A stretch of DNA of 64,000 nucleotides from Lachnospiraceae bacterium. Its GTDB lineage: Bacteria; Bacillota; Clostridia; Lachnospirales; Lachnospiraceae. This document shows, one piece after another, positions 7,703 to 16,165 of this stretch. A model generated the notes under the pieces. The model was not told the DNA's origin. It ran no database searches and saw only the letters and a program-made list of their open reading frames with translations. The translations under genes were made by a program, and so were the position numbers. Each line of letters starts with the position of its first letter. The first letter of the stretch is position 1. The stretch is taken from assembly GCA_022791635.1 (NCBI GenBank), contig JAAVZL010000047.1, positions 16,108 through 80,107 of the forward strand, written 5' to 3'.

Positions 7703-10165
7703 ATGAATCGGGAAGTAACATTGATAATAGAAGGAATGACCTGCGCCTCCTGCAGTGCGGCAGTGGAGCGTGTTACCGGGAAGCTTTCGGGGGTGGAGAG
7801 CAGTCAGGTGAATCTGGCAACCAACCGGGCCCGGATTGTCTATGATCCGGAACAGGTAACGGTGGAAATGCTCTGTGAGCGGATTGAGCGGGCAGGCTTC
7901 GGGGCCAGGGAGGAGCAAAAAGCCACTGCGGTGAACCAGGAGATTACCCTGAATATCGAAGGAATGACCTGCGCTTCCTGCAGTGCGGCGGTGGAGCGGG
8001 TGACAAGAAAGCTTCCCGGAGTCATAAGCAGCGAGGTGAATCTGACCACCAACAAGGCTCATATTGTATACGATCCCTCAAAGGTAAAGCTTGCGGACAT
8101 TAAGCTTAAGATTGAAAAGGCCGGCTTTGTGCCTAAGGACGTGGAAAAAGAGGATCGAAGCGCAGAGCAGAACGAACAGCTTGAGAGGCTGCGCAGGCAG
8201 AAGCAGAATCTGATTGTCACCATCTGTCTGGCCGTTCCTCTGCTGTATATTTCCATGGGACACATGATTCCCGTGACGCTGCCGCTGCCGGATTTTCTCC
8301 ATATGCACAGCCATCCGCTGAATTTTGCCCTAGCCCAGCTTCTTTTGACGGTACTGATCCTCTGGCAGGGACGAAAATTTTATATTGTGGGCTTTAAGAC
8401 TTTATTCCGGGGCCATCCCAATATGGATTCTCTTGTGGCAATCGGTACGGGAAGCGCCTTTTTCTATAGTTTGGCCATGACCCTGGGGATTCCCTCTAAC
8501 CCCGCCTGCGTGGAGAATCTGTACTACGAGTCGGCGGCAGTGGTGGTGACTCTCATTATGCTTGGCAAATATATGGAGGCAAGAAGCAAGGGCAAGACCT
8601 CCGAGGCTATCCGAAAGCTGATGGAGCTTGCGCCGGATACGGCCATCCTCTTAAGAGACGGTCAGGAGGTGGAGGTCCGGGTGGAGGAAGTGGTTCCGGG
8701 AGATATTCTTCTGGTAAAGCCCGGCAGCAAGGTTCCTCTGGACGGGACCGTGACCGGAGGTTTTAGCAGTGTGGACGAATCCATGCTGACCGGAGAGAGC
8801 ATACCGGTGGAAAAGGAAGCAGGCGACACGGTCATCGGCGGCAGCATGAACTTTAACGGAGCTATGGAGATTCAGGTAACCCATGTGGGAGCCGACACCA
8901 CCCTTTCCCGCATTATCCAGATGATGGAGGATGCCCAGGGGAAAAAGGCGCCGATTTCCAAGCTTGCGGATACGGTGGCCGGATATTTTGTGCCGACGGT
9001 TATGGGAATTGCCGTTGTGGCGGCCGTTATCTGGGCGATTCTCGGACACGATGCGGCCTTCGTCCTGACTATTTTCGTATCCGTTCTTGTAATAGCCTGC
9101 CCCTGCGCTCTGGGACTGGCGACGCCTACGGCTATTATGGTGGGAACAGGTCTGGGGGCCAGTCACGGAATCCTCATTAAGAGCGGCGAGGCTCTGGAGA
9201 CCACCCACAAGGTCCAGGTGGTGGTTCTGGATAAGACGGGAACCATTACCGAAGGAAAGCCCAAGGTGGTGGATGTGATTTCTCATGAAATGGAACCGGA
9301 AGAGCTTCTGCGTCTGGCCGCAAGCTGTGAGCGCGCTTCCGAGCATCCTCTGGGCGAGGCTATTGTAGCCGGGGCTTTCGAGCGGGGCCTTTCTCTTGCA
9401 CAGACCGAAAGCTTCCAGAGCGTGACCGGAAAGGGCATCGAGGCGGTCCTTGAGGGCCATTCCTTCCAGATTGGAAACAGAAGAATGCTTGAGGAGCGTA
9501 AGGTAGCTCTGGGAGCCTATGAGGAAGCGGCCAAAACAGCCGCAGGCAAGGGACAGACGCCCATGTTTGTGGTGAGAGACGGCAGTCTTGCGGGAATTAT
9601 CTGTGTGGCAGATACCATCAAGGATACCAGTAAGGAGGCCATTGCCCAGATGCGAGGCTTAGGGATCCGGGTGGTGATGCTGACGGGAGACAATCAGCTG
9701 ACGGCAGATTACATCGGAAGCCAGGTGCAGGTGGACGAGGTGATTGCGGAGGTGCTCCCGGGAGATAAATCCCAGGTGGTGGACCGCTACCAGAAGGAGG
9801 GCTTCTGTGTGATGATGGTGGGAGACGGCATCAACGATGCGCCGGCTCTGGTACAGGCAGATGTGGGAGCCGCCATTGGAAGCGGAAGCGACATAGCGCT
9901 GGAATCCAGCGACCTTGTTCTCATGAAGTCGGATTTGAAGGATGTGTACAAGGCCATCCATTTAAGCCGGGCAACCATCCGCAATATTAAGCAAAATTTG
10001 TTCTGGGCCTTCTTTTATAACAGTTTGGGGCTTCCCATTGCGGCCGGATTGTTGTATGCTTTAGGTGGACCCCTGTTAAATCCGATTTTTGCAGGGCTGG
10101 CCATGTCTTTTAGCTCCGTGTCTGTAGTCAGCAATGCACTGCGGCTTAAGAGGCTGAAGCTGTAG
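7703..10165 (+). CDS. copA: Copper-exporting P1B-type ATPase
   Basis: An 820-residue Cu(I) efflux pump of the membrane. Two N-terminal heavy-metal-associated domains carry GMTCASC motifs (Cys14/Cys17 and Cys90/Cys93). They are followed by eight expected membrane segments, the TGES actuator loop, the Cys-Pro-Cys metal site at 466-468, the DKTGT phosphorylation site with Asp510, and the GDGINDAP hinge. An open frame extends upstream to 7517, but that stretch contains the promoter and operators; GGAG nine bases before the ATG at 7703 marks the real start. It is the first gene of the operon with csoR and a small copper chaperone. A hairpin repeat separates it from csoR. Confidence 0.97.
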   Translation: MNREVTLIIEGMTCASCSAAVERVTGKLSGVESSQVNLATNRARIVYDPEQVTVEMLCERIERAGFGAREEQKATAVNQEITLNIEGMTCASCSAAVERVTRKLPGVISSEVNLTTNKAHIVYDPSKVKLADIKLKIEKAGFVPKDVEKEDRSAEQNEQLERLRRQKQNLIVTICLAVPLLYISMGHMIPVTLPLPDFLHMHSHPLNFALAQLLLTVLILWQGRKFYIVGFKTLFRGHPNMDSLVAIGTGSAFFYSLAMTLGIPSNPACVENLYYESAAVVVTLIMLGKYMEARSKGKTSEAIRKLMELAPDTAILLRDGQEVEVRVEEVVPGDILLVKPGSKVPLDGTVTGGFSSVDESMLTGESIPVEKEAGDTVIGGSMNFNGAMEIQVTHVGADTTLSRIIQMMEDAQGKKAPISKLADTVAGYFVPTVMGIAVVAAVIWAILGHDAAFVLTIFVSVLVIACPCALGLATPTAIMVGTGLGASHGILIKSGEALETTHKVQVVVLDKTGTITEGKPKVVDVISHEMEPEELLRLAASCERASEHPLGEAIVAGAFERGLSLAQTESFQSVTGKGIEAVLEGHSFQIGNRRMLEERKVALGAYEEAAKTAAGKGQTPMFVVRDGSLAGIICVADTIKDTSKEAIAQMRGLGIRVVMLTGDNQLTADYIGSQVQVDEVIAEVLPGDKSQVVDRYQKEGFCVMMVGDGINDAPALVQADVGAAIGSGSDIALESSDLVLMKSDLKDVYKAIHLSRATIRNIKQNLFWAFFYNSLGLPIAAGLLYALGGPLLNPIFAGLAMSFSSVSVVSNALRLKRLKL

Positions 10166-10168
10166 AAC

Positions 10169-10343
10169 GGAGGATGCGGGAAAATAAGCCATCAGCCATT
10201 TCCATATCCTTTGTTCGGACGGTTCACGTACATGCTGTCTGCTCTTGTCGGACTCTAAGTCCGCCAATATCAGACATCCTGTGCGTGAACAGCCGGACAC
10301 CGGATATTGGAAAAGTCTGCTGTCTTATTTTCCCGCATCCTCC
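10169..10343. repeat. Hairpin repeat family 1, copy between copA and csoR
   Basis: A 175-base imperfect palindrome. The outer arms are a perfect 20-base pair (10169-10188 with 10324-10343) rich in G/A on the left. The inner arms carry the family core: ATTTCCATATCC and TTCGGACGGTTC on the left, GTGAACAGCCGGACACCGGAT on the right in slightly varied form. The outer-arm sequence is unlike that of the other copies. It lies inside the copper operon, so copA and csoR would be separated by this structure in the mRNA. Confidence 0.85.
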
Positions 10344-10363
10344 AAAACCGGAATGGAGGTAGT

Positions 10364-10693
10364 ATGGAACAGGAAAAACGAAAGGAAAGCTGTAGCTGCC
10401 AGGAGGGCTGCTGTGTGAAGACCAAGCATCGGGACAGTGAAGAGTACAAGGGACTCATTCACCGTTTAAGCCGTATCGAGGGCCAGGTCCGGGGCATTCG
10501 CACGATGCTGGAGGAGGAGCGCTACTGCGTGGATATTCTTACACAGGTATCCGCCATCCAGTCGGCTTTAAACGCCTTCAACAGGGAGCTTCTTTCCAAC
10601 CACATCAAAACCTGTGTGGTAAAGGACATCAAAAGCGGCGATGAGACGGTCGTAGACGAGCTCTGCGACACCATCCGAAAGCTGATGAAATAA
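10364..10693 (+). CDS. csoR: CsoR-family copper-sensing repressor
   Basis: A 109-residue DUF156 (CsoR/RcnR) repressor. The Cu(I) ligands of CsoR are present with the right spacing: Cys55, His80 and Cys84. It also has an N-terminal extension of about 20 residues with four cysteines (CSCQEGCC), which could bind extra metal. The start at 10364 follows GGAGGT. An upstream frame to 10307 would run into the hairpin repeat and is rejected. Two matching operators lie upstream of copA. Role: represses the copA-csoR-chaperone operon until Cu(I) binds. Confidence 0.95.
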   Translation: MEQEKRKESCSCQEGCCVKTKHRDSEEYKGLIHRLSRIEGQVRGIRTMLEEERYCVDILTQVSAIQSALNAFNRELLSNHIKTCVVKDIKSGDETVVDELCDTIRKLMK

Positions 10694-10725
10694 AGAATAA
10701 CATGAAAACAAGGAGGAACAAAGAA

Positions 10726-10920
10726 ATGACAGTATTAAAAGCAGAAGATATGCACTGCGAGAAATGTGTGGAGCGAATCACCAAGGCCCTTACGGGAGCC
10801 GGACTGGACTTCAAGGTGAGCCTTGCGGACAAGACCGTCACCATTGACGGCTGTGAAAACTGTGTGGCAAAGGCCAAGGAACTGATGGATGATCTGGGCT
10901 TTGAGACCGTAGAGGTTTAG
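10726..10920 (+). CDS. Small heavy-metal-associated domain protein, likely copper chaperone
   Basis: A 64-residue single HMA domain with the metal-binding motif MHCEKC near residue 9 and a second cysteine pair CENC near residue 43. It would carry Cu(I) to the ATPase, like CopZ. An in-frame ATG at 10702 exists, but AGGAGG at 10711-10716 precedes the ATG at 10726 by nine bases. The pair CENC is not part of the classical CopZ fold and could add metal-binding or redox ability. It is the last gene of the copper operon. Confidence 0.88.
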   Translation: MTVLKAEDMHCEKCVERITKALTGAGLDFKVSLADKTVTIDGCENCVAKAKELMDDLGFETVEV

Positions 10921-10986
10921 TCAATTCGCATTTTTAAGTTGTATGGATGGGGCTGTCAGGAAATACCGCAGCCCTTATGGCAATGT

Positions 10987-11094
10987 CAGTAAGTTAAGCC
11001 CACAGGGATTACCGGCGCAGGGGAGGAGGGCCGCCCCGCTAAGGGGGTGGCGGTTCTTGCCCGGAGCCTTTATAAGCCTTTCAGGGCTTAACTT
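10987..11094. repeat. Hairpin repeat family 2, copy A
   Basis: An imperfect palindrome with outer arms 10991-11001 and 11084-11094 (11-base perfect pair AAGTTAAGCCC/GGGCTTAACTT) and a G/C-rich centre from 11014 to 11068. The centre is almost identical, in reverse orientation, to the centre at 30408-30461. Flanking arm sequences differ between the two copies but pair within each. No open reading frame of note. Confidence 0.8.
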
Positions 11095-11123
11095 CCGTCG
11101 CGCAGCGACTATAAATAGGAGGT
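11095..11123 (+). promoter_or_regulatory. Shared leader: mini-hairpin plus ribosome site
   Basis: A 29-base stretch with a GTCGC-GCA-GCGAC hairpin, then ATAAATAGGAGGT, ending six bases before the flavodiiron start codon. The identical 29 bases occur at 49333-49361 before an unrelated gene, again directly behind a large palindrome. It provides the ribosome site; the hairpin could tune access. Confidence 0.65.
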
Positions 11124-11129
11124 AAAATT

Positions 11130-13667
11130 ATGGAAGCAAAGGCATATAAGCTCAGAGACAATTTCTACTGGGCAGGAATTTTGGACGACAGTCTTCGTGT
11201 ATTTGATATCATTATGTACACGGAATTCGGAACCACTTACAATTCCTATGTATACAAGGCAGGGGATAAAATCGTCCTTTTTGAGACGGCAAAGGCCAAA
11301 TATTTTGACGCATACTTAAAGGAACTGGAAGAAGTCGTGGATGTGAAGAAGATTGACTATCTGGTGGTAAGCCATACGGAGCCGGACCACGCAGGGAGCG
11401 TGGAGCGCCTTTTGGAGCTGAATCCGGGGCTCAAGGTGATTGCCACGCCCACAGCCATTTCCTTTTTGAAGCATATCGTGAACCGGGAGTTTTGCAGCAT
11501 CCCGGTTAAGGATAATCAGGAAATGAAAATCGGAACGCTTACCATGCGCTTTCTCCATGTGCCCAACCTGCACTGGCCGGACACCATGTACACCTATCTG
11601 GAGGAGGAGCAGATCCTGGTGACCTGTGATTCCTTTGGATCCCACTACTCCTTTCCGGAAATTGTGTCCAGCAAGGTAACCAATGAGGCGGATTACTGGA
11701 AGGCTACCCGCTACTATTTCGACTGCATCATCGGACCCTTTAAGCCTTTTATGTTAAAAGCGCTGGATCGGATCCGGGACCTGGATATTTCCATGATCTG
11801 TACGGGCCACGGGCCGGTTCTGGACAGCGGTATTGACCGGATGCTGAATACCTATCAGGAGTGGTGTACGGTCGTGAATCCCAACCCCAAAAAGACCGTG
11901 GTGATTCCCTATGTGAGCGCCTACGGCTACACGGGACAGCTGGCAGAGCAGATCGGGAAGGGAATAGAGGACAGCGGCGACATTGACGTGAGAAGCTATG
12001 ATCTGGTGACGGCAGATCAGGGAAAGGTTCTTGAGGAGCTTGGCTTTGCGGACGGTATCCTGTTTGGCACGCCAACCATTGTGGGAGAGGCCTTAAAGCC
12101 CATCTGGGATCTGACCACCTCCATCTTTGCAGGCACCCACGGCGGGAAGCTGGCCAGTGCCTTCGGAAGCTACGGCTGGAGCGGCGAGGGTGTGCCTCAT
12201 ATCATTGAGCGCCTTCGGCAGCTTCACATGCGTGTGACAGAGGGCTTTCGGGTACGCTTTAAGCCTAGTGAGGTGGATCTCTTAAATGCCTATGAATACG
12301 GCTATAATTTCGGCTGTATGCTCCTTGACAAGGAGAATCCCAAGAAGTCCAAGGGAAAAACCAGCCTTGTAAAATGCCTGGTATGCGGCGAGATTTTCGA
12401 TTCCTCCCTGGAGATCTGTCCGGTCTGCGGCGTAGGAAAGGAGAATTTTGTGCCTGTGGAGAGTGAGGAGACAGAGTATCGGAAGGATACCAAGAATCTC
12501 TACGCTATCCTTGGAAACGGAGCAGCCGGCCTGAATGCAGCAAAGGCCATACGGGAGCGGGATAAGACAGGAGGCGTATTCCTGATTTCCAATGAGGAGT
12601 ATCCGGCCTACAACCGGCCCATGCTCACTAAGTCCATGGTGGCAGGCTTAAGTGCAGATCAGATTGCCATCCAGGATGCCTCCTGGTACGAGGAGAACAA
12701 CATTGTCCAGATCCTGGGCAAGCAGGTGAAGACCGTTGATACAAAGGAAAAAGAGATAATTACCGAGGACGGGGCAAAATTCAAGTATACAAAGCTCATC
12801 TATGCCCTGGGCTCCGAGTGCTTCATTCCTCCCATTCCCGGTGTGGATAAGCCGGAGGTTGTGGCGATCCGGCGGCTGTCCGATACCGAAAAGGTGACAG
12901 GGCTTTTGTCTGAGACGAAAGAGGCCGTGGTCATCGGCGGAGGCGTTCTGGGACTGGAGGCTGCATGGGAGCTTAAGAAGGCTCACTGTAAGGTGACGGT
13001 TCTGGAGCTGGCACCCCGCCTTATGGGCCGCCAGCTGGATGTGGGCGCCGGGGAGATGCTGAAAAGCATCAGTGAGGCCCAGGGAATTGCCATCCACACA
13101 GGCGTACAGATCTCTGCCATTGACGGTGAGGACCATGTGACAGGCGTCCGCTTGGGAGACGGAACCGTGATACCGGCTCAGCTTGTGATTGTATCCTGCG
13201 GCGTGCGCTCCAACATTCAGCTTGCAAAGGAAGCGGGCATAAACGCCGACCGGGCAGTGGTTGTGGACAGCCATATGGCCACCAGCCAGGAGGATATCTA
13301 TGCCTGCGGCGACTGCGCCCAGTATGAGGGCATTAATTACGCCATCTGGCCTCAGGCAGTGGAGCAGGGCAAGGTGGCCGGAGCCAATGCGGCCGGTGAG
13401 GCGCTTACGTATACTACGGTTCCGGCGGCGCTTACCTTCCACGGCATGAATACGGCCCTCTTCTCCATCGGAGATAACGGCAGCAATCCGGATCTGGTTT
13501 ACCGGACCGTGGAATTCAAGGATCAGTCCCGGAAGCAGTATGAGAAGTATTACTTCCGCAACAACCGCCTCTGCGGAGTGATTCTCATTGGAGATGTGTC
13601 GAAGATGGGAGAGATGACCGAGGCCATCGAGCGAAAGGCCTCCTTCGGGGAGTTGTTCGGCCGGTAA
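11130..13667 (+). CDS. Flavodiiron protein fused to rubredoxin and NADH:rubredoxin reductase-like domain
   Basis: An 845-residue soluble fusion that should reduce O2 (or NO) to water using NADH. Residues 1-245 are the beta-lactamase-like diiron domain, with ligands His82, Glu84, Asp86, His87, His148, Asp167 and His227 all present. Residues about 250-400 form the flavodoxin FMN domain. Residues about 412-440 are a short rubredoxin (Cys416/Cys419 and Cys430/Cys433). From about 450 to the end is a FAD/NAD(P)-binding reductase (GNGAAGLNAA; GGGVLGLEAA). The architecture matches the multidomain class described in Clostridioides difficile. It needs no separate electron carriers. The start uses the shared leader ribosome site. 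Role: oxygen defence in a strict anaerobe. Confidence 0.95.
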   Translation: MEAKAYKLRDNFYWAGILDDSLRVFDIIMYTEFGTTYNSYVYKAGDKIVLFETAKAKYFDAYLKELEEVVDVKKIDYLVVSHTEPDHAGSVERLLELNPGLKVIATPTAISFLKHIVNREFCSIPVKDNQEMKIGTLTMRFLHVPNLHWPDTMYTYLEEEQILVTCDSFGSHYSFPEIVSSKVTNEADYWKATRYYFDCIIGPFKPFMLKALDRIRDLDISMICTGHGPVLDSGIDRMLNTYQEWCTVVNPNPKKTVVIPYVSAYGYTGQLAEQIGKGIEDSGDIDVRSYDLVTADQGKVLEELGFADGILFGTPTIVGEALKPIWDLTTSIFAGTHGGKLASAFGSYGWSGEGVPHIIERLRQLHMRVTEGFRVRFKPSEVDLLNAYEYGYNFGCMLLDKENPKKSKGKTSLVKCLVCGEIFDSSLEICPVCGVGKENFVPVESEETEYRKDTKNLYAILGNGAAGLNAAKAIRERDKTGGVFLISNEEYPAYNRPMLTKSMVAGLSADQIAIQDASWYEENNIVQILGKQVKTVDTKEKEIITEDGAKFKYTKLIYALGSECFIPPIPGVDKPEVVAIRRLSDTEKVTGLLSETKEAVVIGGGVLGLEAAWELKKAHCKVTVLELAPRLMGRQLDVGAGEMLKSISEAQGIAIHTGVQISAIDGEDHVTGVRLGDGTVIPAQLVIVSCGVRSNIQLAKEAGINADRAVVVDSHMATSQEDIYACGDCAQYEGINYAIWPQAVEQGKVAGANAAGEALTYTTVPAALTFHGMNTALFSIGDNGSNPDLVYRTVEFKDQSRKQYEKYYFRNNRLCGVILIGDVSKMGEMTEAIERKASFGELFGR

Positions 13668-13686
13668 GAACATTTACAGATTTATA

Positions 13687-13842
13687 AAAGGGGTTGTCAC
13701 AAAATAGGGCTCTTTCTTAACTTTGGATATTTCATTTCAGCCAGTTTTTCTGATTTTGCCGGAAATTGAATACTTCGGCAAAACGGAATCTGGCAGTATA
13801 TCCAAACATGAGAAAGAACCCTATTTTGCGACAATCCCTTTT
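13687..13842. other. Long hairpin after the flavodiiron gene
   Basis: Imperfect inverted repeat with arms of about 43 bases (13687-13730 and 13798-13840), enclosing a smaller stem with TTTTGCCG (13754-13761) and CGGCAAAA (13776-13783). A T-run follows at 13839-13843, so it could terminate transcription. The arm word TTGTCGCAAAATAGGG resembles the outer arms of family 1 copies at 28.1 and 45.6 kb (TGTCGCAAA...), hinting at common origin. The remaining gene-free DNA up to 14000 is A/T-rich and shows nothing else. Confidence 0.7.
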
Positions 13843-13999
13843 TCTGTATTTTTTGCCGGATAAAGAGCGATTTATATTTTTTGACGATGCAAAATCATTT
13901 TCAAAAAAGAAATATTTGTAAAAAACGCACAAAAATATCAGAAAAATAAAAGGAAATAGATGAAAAATAAATACAAGTTCACGAAAATAAAAAATGTAT

Positions 14000-14028
14000 T
14001 TAACAAAAATGACGAAGTAGGGTAAAAT
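14000..14028 (+). promoter_or_regulatory. Promoter of the sugar/glycyl-radical operon
   Basis: TTAACA at 14000-14005 and TAAAAT at 14023-14028 with a 17-base spacer. Repressor-like palindromes begin two bases after the -10 element. Confidence 0.75.
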
Positions 14029-14030
14029 CA

Positions 14031-14065
14031 CATTATCGATAACATTATCGATAATGATAACGTTA
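14031..14065 (+). promoter_or_regulatory. Tandem LacI-type operators over the transcription start
   Basis: Two 12-base direct copies of CATTATCGATAA (14031-14042, 14043-14054) give palindromes TTATCGATAA and ATTATCGATAAT, followed by TAACGTTA at 14058-14065. All three have a central CG step, as in LacI/GalR operators. They cover the expected start site, so bound repressor would block initiation. The LacI-family gene at 17347 in the same cluster is the obvious candidate. Confidence 0.75.
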
Positions 14066-14089
14066 ATGTACAGAAAAAAGGAGGTTACA

Positions 14090-15103
14090 GTGAAGAAAGG
14101 ATTAATTGCATTACTAGTAGGCGCTATGTGTTTTTCCATGGTAGCATGTAGCTCATCCTCGAGCGAGGCACCAGCGGCGGAGGAAGAGCCGGCAGAAGAG
14201 GAAGCAAAAGCTCCCGAAGAGACCCCGGAAGAGCCGGCAGCAGGCGAGAGCAAAGGAGTCATTGCTCTTTCCTTGAAGACCGTTACCAATGACGCTTTCC
14301 AGGCGGCTCAGGCAGATGCCGTTCAGGCGGCAGTGGAAGCGGCAGGCTATGAATTCCAGCTTGTAACGGCAGGAAGTGAGACAGAGGTATCTACGCAGGT
14401 TACGCAGATTGAGGATTTGGTTACCAAGGGAGTTGACGGAATTGTTATCGATCCCATGGACGCCAACGCAGTGCTTCCAGCTATGCAGAAGGCAAAGGAT
14501 GCAGGCATTCCTGTTGTTCTGACCGACAGCGCGGTTGCAGAGGGAAATGAAGATCTCTACATAACCTACATCGGAACAGATAACTACGCAGCAGCGAAGG
14601 AAGGCGCAGAGTATCTGACCGAAGCCCTTGGAAATCAGGGAAATGTAATCCTGGTAAGAGGCGCGAACGGAAACTCCGTAGGAGAGGCTCGTGCCAACGG
14701 CTATAAGGACGGCTTGGGCGACGGCATTACTCTGGCAGGAGAGCAGCCGGGTGATTGGAGCAACGACGTAGCAAAGCAGGTAGTGGAGAATATGCTCCAG
14801 GCGAATCCGGATGTGGCAGGCATTATGACTTGTTCAGATGTTATGCTTGACGGTATCCTTGAGGCATGCTCTGATGCAGGACTTGAGGATGTTCTCATTA
14901 TGAGCTTTGACGGTTCGGACGATGGCCTTACCTATATTAAGGAGGGGAAGGTTCTCGGTTCTATGGCACAGTTCCCGGATGTAATGGGAAGCAAGGCAGT
15001 GGAGATTCTGACGGGTGTGATTGAAGGAACCGTGGATCCCGCTACCGTAGAGAGCTATATCGATTCCGGTACCATCTGCTACAACGCGGACAATATTAAA
15101 TAA
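14090..15103 (+). CDS. Sugar ABC transporter substrate-binding lipoprotein (ribose/inositol type)
   Basis: A 337-residue periplasmic-binding-protein-like I family lipoprotein. The start is GTG at 14090, five bases after AAGGAGG; the longer frame from 14054 would overlap the operators. A signal peptide ends in the lipobox MVAC, followed by a serine run and a Glu/Ala/Pro-rich linker. The mature part shows the RbsB-like pattern: GVDGIVIDPMDANA near residue 120, YIGTDNYAAA, and MSFDGSDDGLTYIKEGK near the C-terminus. It should bring a sugar or polyol to the two permeases that follow. Substrate is unknown. A terminator-like hairpin follows it. Confidence 0.93.
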   Translation: MKKGLIALLVGAMCFSMVACSSSSSEAPAAEEEPAEEEAKAPEETPEEPAAGESKGVIALSLKTVTNDAFQAAQADAVQAAVEAAGYEFQLVTAGSETEVSTQVTQIEDLVTKGVDGIVIDPMDANAVLPAMQKAKDAGIPVVLTDSAVAEGNEDLYITYIGTDNYAAAKEGAEYLTEALGNQGNVILVRGANGNSVGEARANGYKDGLGDGITLAGEQPGDWSNDVAKQVVENMLQANPDVAGIMTCSDVMLDGILEACSDAGLEDVLIMSFDGSDDGLTYIKEGKVLGSMAQFPDVMGSKAVEILTGVIEGTVDPATVESYIDSGTICYNADNIK

Positions 15104-15113
15104 AAGATGATTT

Positions 15114-15149
15114 ATGGAGTGGCCATGAGCATCTGGCCACTCCATTTTT
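15114..15149 (+). terminator. Intergenic attenuating terminator between binding protein and permease
   Basis: A perfect 12-base stem (ATGGAGTGGCCA with its complement, 15114-15125 and 15134-15145), an eight-base loop and a run of five T. This is a classical intrinsic terminator. Being inside the operon, it should let the binding protein be made in excess over the permeases. Confidence 0.88.
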
Positions 15150-15160
15150 AAAAGAAAGGT

Positions 15161-16126
15161 ATGGATAAAATGTTACAGAAAATCAAAGCTCAGAAAAAAA
15201 TGGGTATGATTCTTGCATGCATCATTCTTTTTGCTATCGCAGGCTCCCGAATACCAAATTATCTGACCCTTTCCAATATATTGAATGTAATCCGTCAGAG
15301 TGCGATTGTATCCCTTGTGGCTTATGGTATGGCTATGGTCATTATTGTAAAGGGAATTGACCTGCCCTCCGGTGGCGTCATTGCCAGCTGTGCGATGATC
15401 AGCGGCCTTATGATGAAGGCAGGACTGCCGGTGCCCCTTTCCATGGCAGCCGGCCTGCTTGCAGGAGCGATAATGGGATTTTTCAACGGCGTTATGGTTG
15501 AAAAGCTGGAGGTTCCGGCTTTTATTACCACCTTGGTTGTGGGACAGGTGGGAAACGGACTGGCCTTGATTTTGAATTCCGGTAATTCCCTGGGCGGTTT
15601 TCCGGATTCCTACGTGTTCCTTGGAAACGGAGCCATTCTAGGTATTCCGGTCTCCGACTATATTACATTTTTATTTGTGATAATAGCAGCTCTTATTATG
15701 GGACGGACTAAGCTTGGAACCTATATCTATGCCCTGGGCGGAAACGCTACCGTGGTGAAGCAGCAGGGGATTAGCTCCGCAAAAATTAATTATTTTGTAT
15801 TTACATTTTCTGGTTTTTGTGCTGCCGCTGCGGGAATTTTACTGAGCGCTCAGATGAATACGGTTCATCCACAGCAAGGCGGTAATTACCAGCTGGATGC
15901 TGTGGCGGCCAGCGTTATCGGAGGCGTCAGCATGGCAGGAGGAGAAGGAAAGGTATATCTTGCGCTCGTAGGCGCTTTGGTAATCGGTTTTCTGCGCAAT
16001 GCTTTAAATCTTCTGGGTTTGCATCCTTATTATCAGAATCTTGTAGTCGGTGTGATTATTGTGGTGGTTGTGGCTGTATCCATGTACAGCAAGAATAAGC
16101 AGCTGGAGGCAGATCAGGTATTCTAA
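15161..16126 (+). CDS. Sugar ABC transporter permease (RbsC family)
   Basis: A 321-residue membrane protein of the BPD_transp_2 family with eight to ten hydrophobic segments. The RbsC-like signatures are GIDLPSGGVIASCAMISGLM near residue 65, FFNGVMVEKLEVPAFITTL near residue 107, and AVAASVIGGVSMAGGEGK near residue 247. It starts 57 bases after the binding protein, beyond the attenuator. Length is full for the family. It would pair with the second permease as a heterodimer. Confidence 0.93.
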   Translation: MDKMLQKIKAQKKMGMILACIILFAIAGSRIPNYLTLSNILNVIRQSAIVSLVAYGMAMVIIVKGIDLPSGGVIASCAMISGLMMKAGLPVPLSMAAGLLAGAIMGFFNGVMVEKLEVPAFITTLVVGQVGNGLALILNSGNSLGGFPDSYVFLGNGAILGIPVSDYITFLFVIIAALIMGRTKLGTYIYALGGNATVVKQQGISSAKINYFVFTFSGFCAAAAGILLSAQMNTVHPQQGGNYQLDAVAASVIGGVSMAGGEGKVYLALVGALVIGFLRNALNLLGLHPYYQNLVVGVIIVVVVAVSMYSKNKQLEADQVF

Positions 16127-16165
16127 TAGTATAAAGGAGGCTTTCATCCGGAGAGGGGAAAAACG

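Noticed and set aside
10987..11094. Family 2 palindrome as an integron attC site
   Set aside because: The arms contain GTTAAGC and GCTTAAC, but in the opposite order to the attC core sites (RYYYAAC left, GTTRRRY right), and no integrase or cassette array is present.
10943..11125. 60-codon open frame after the copper chaperone
   Set aside because: It runs through the family 2 palindrome and shows no ribosome site or recognisable protein; structure explains it.
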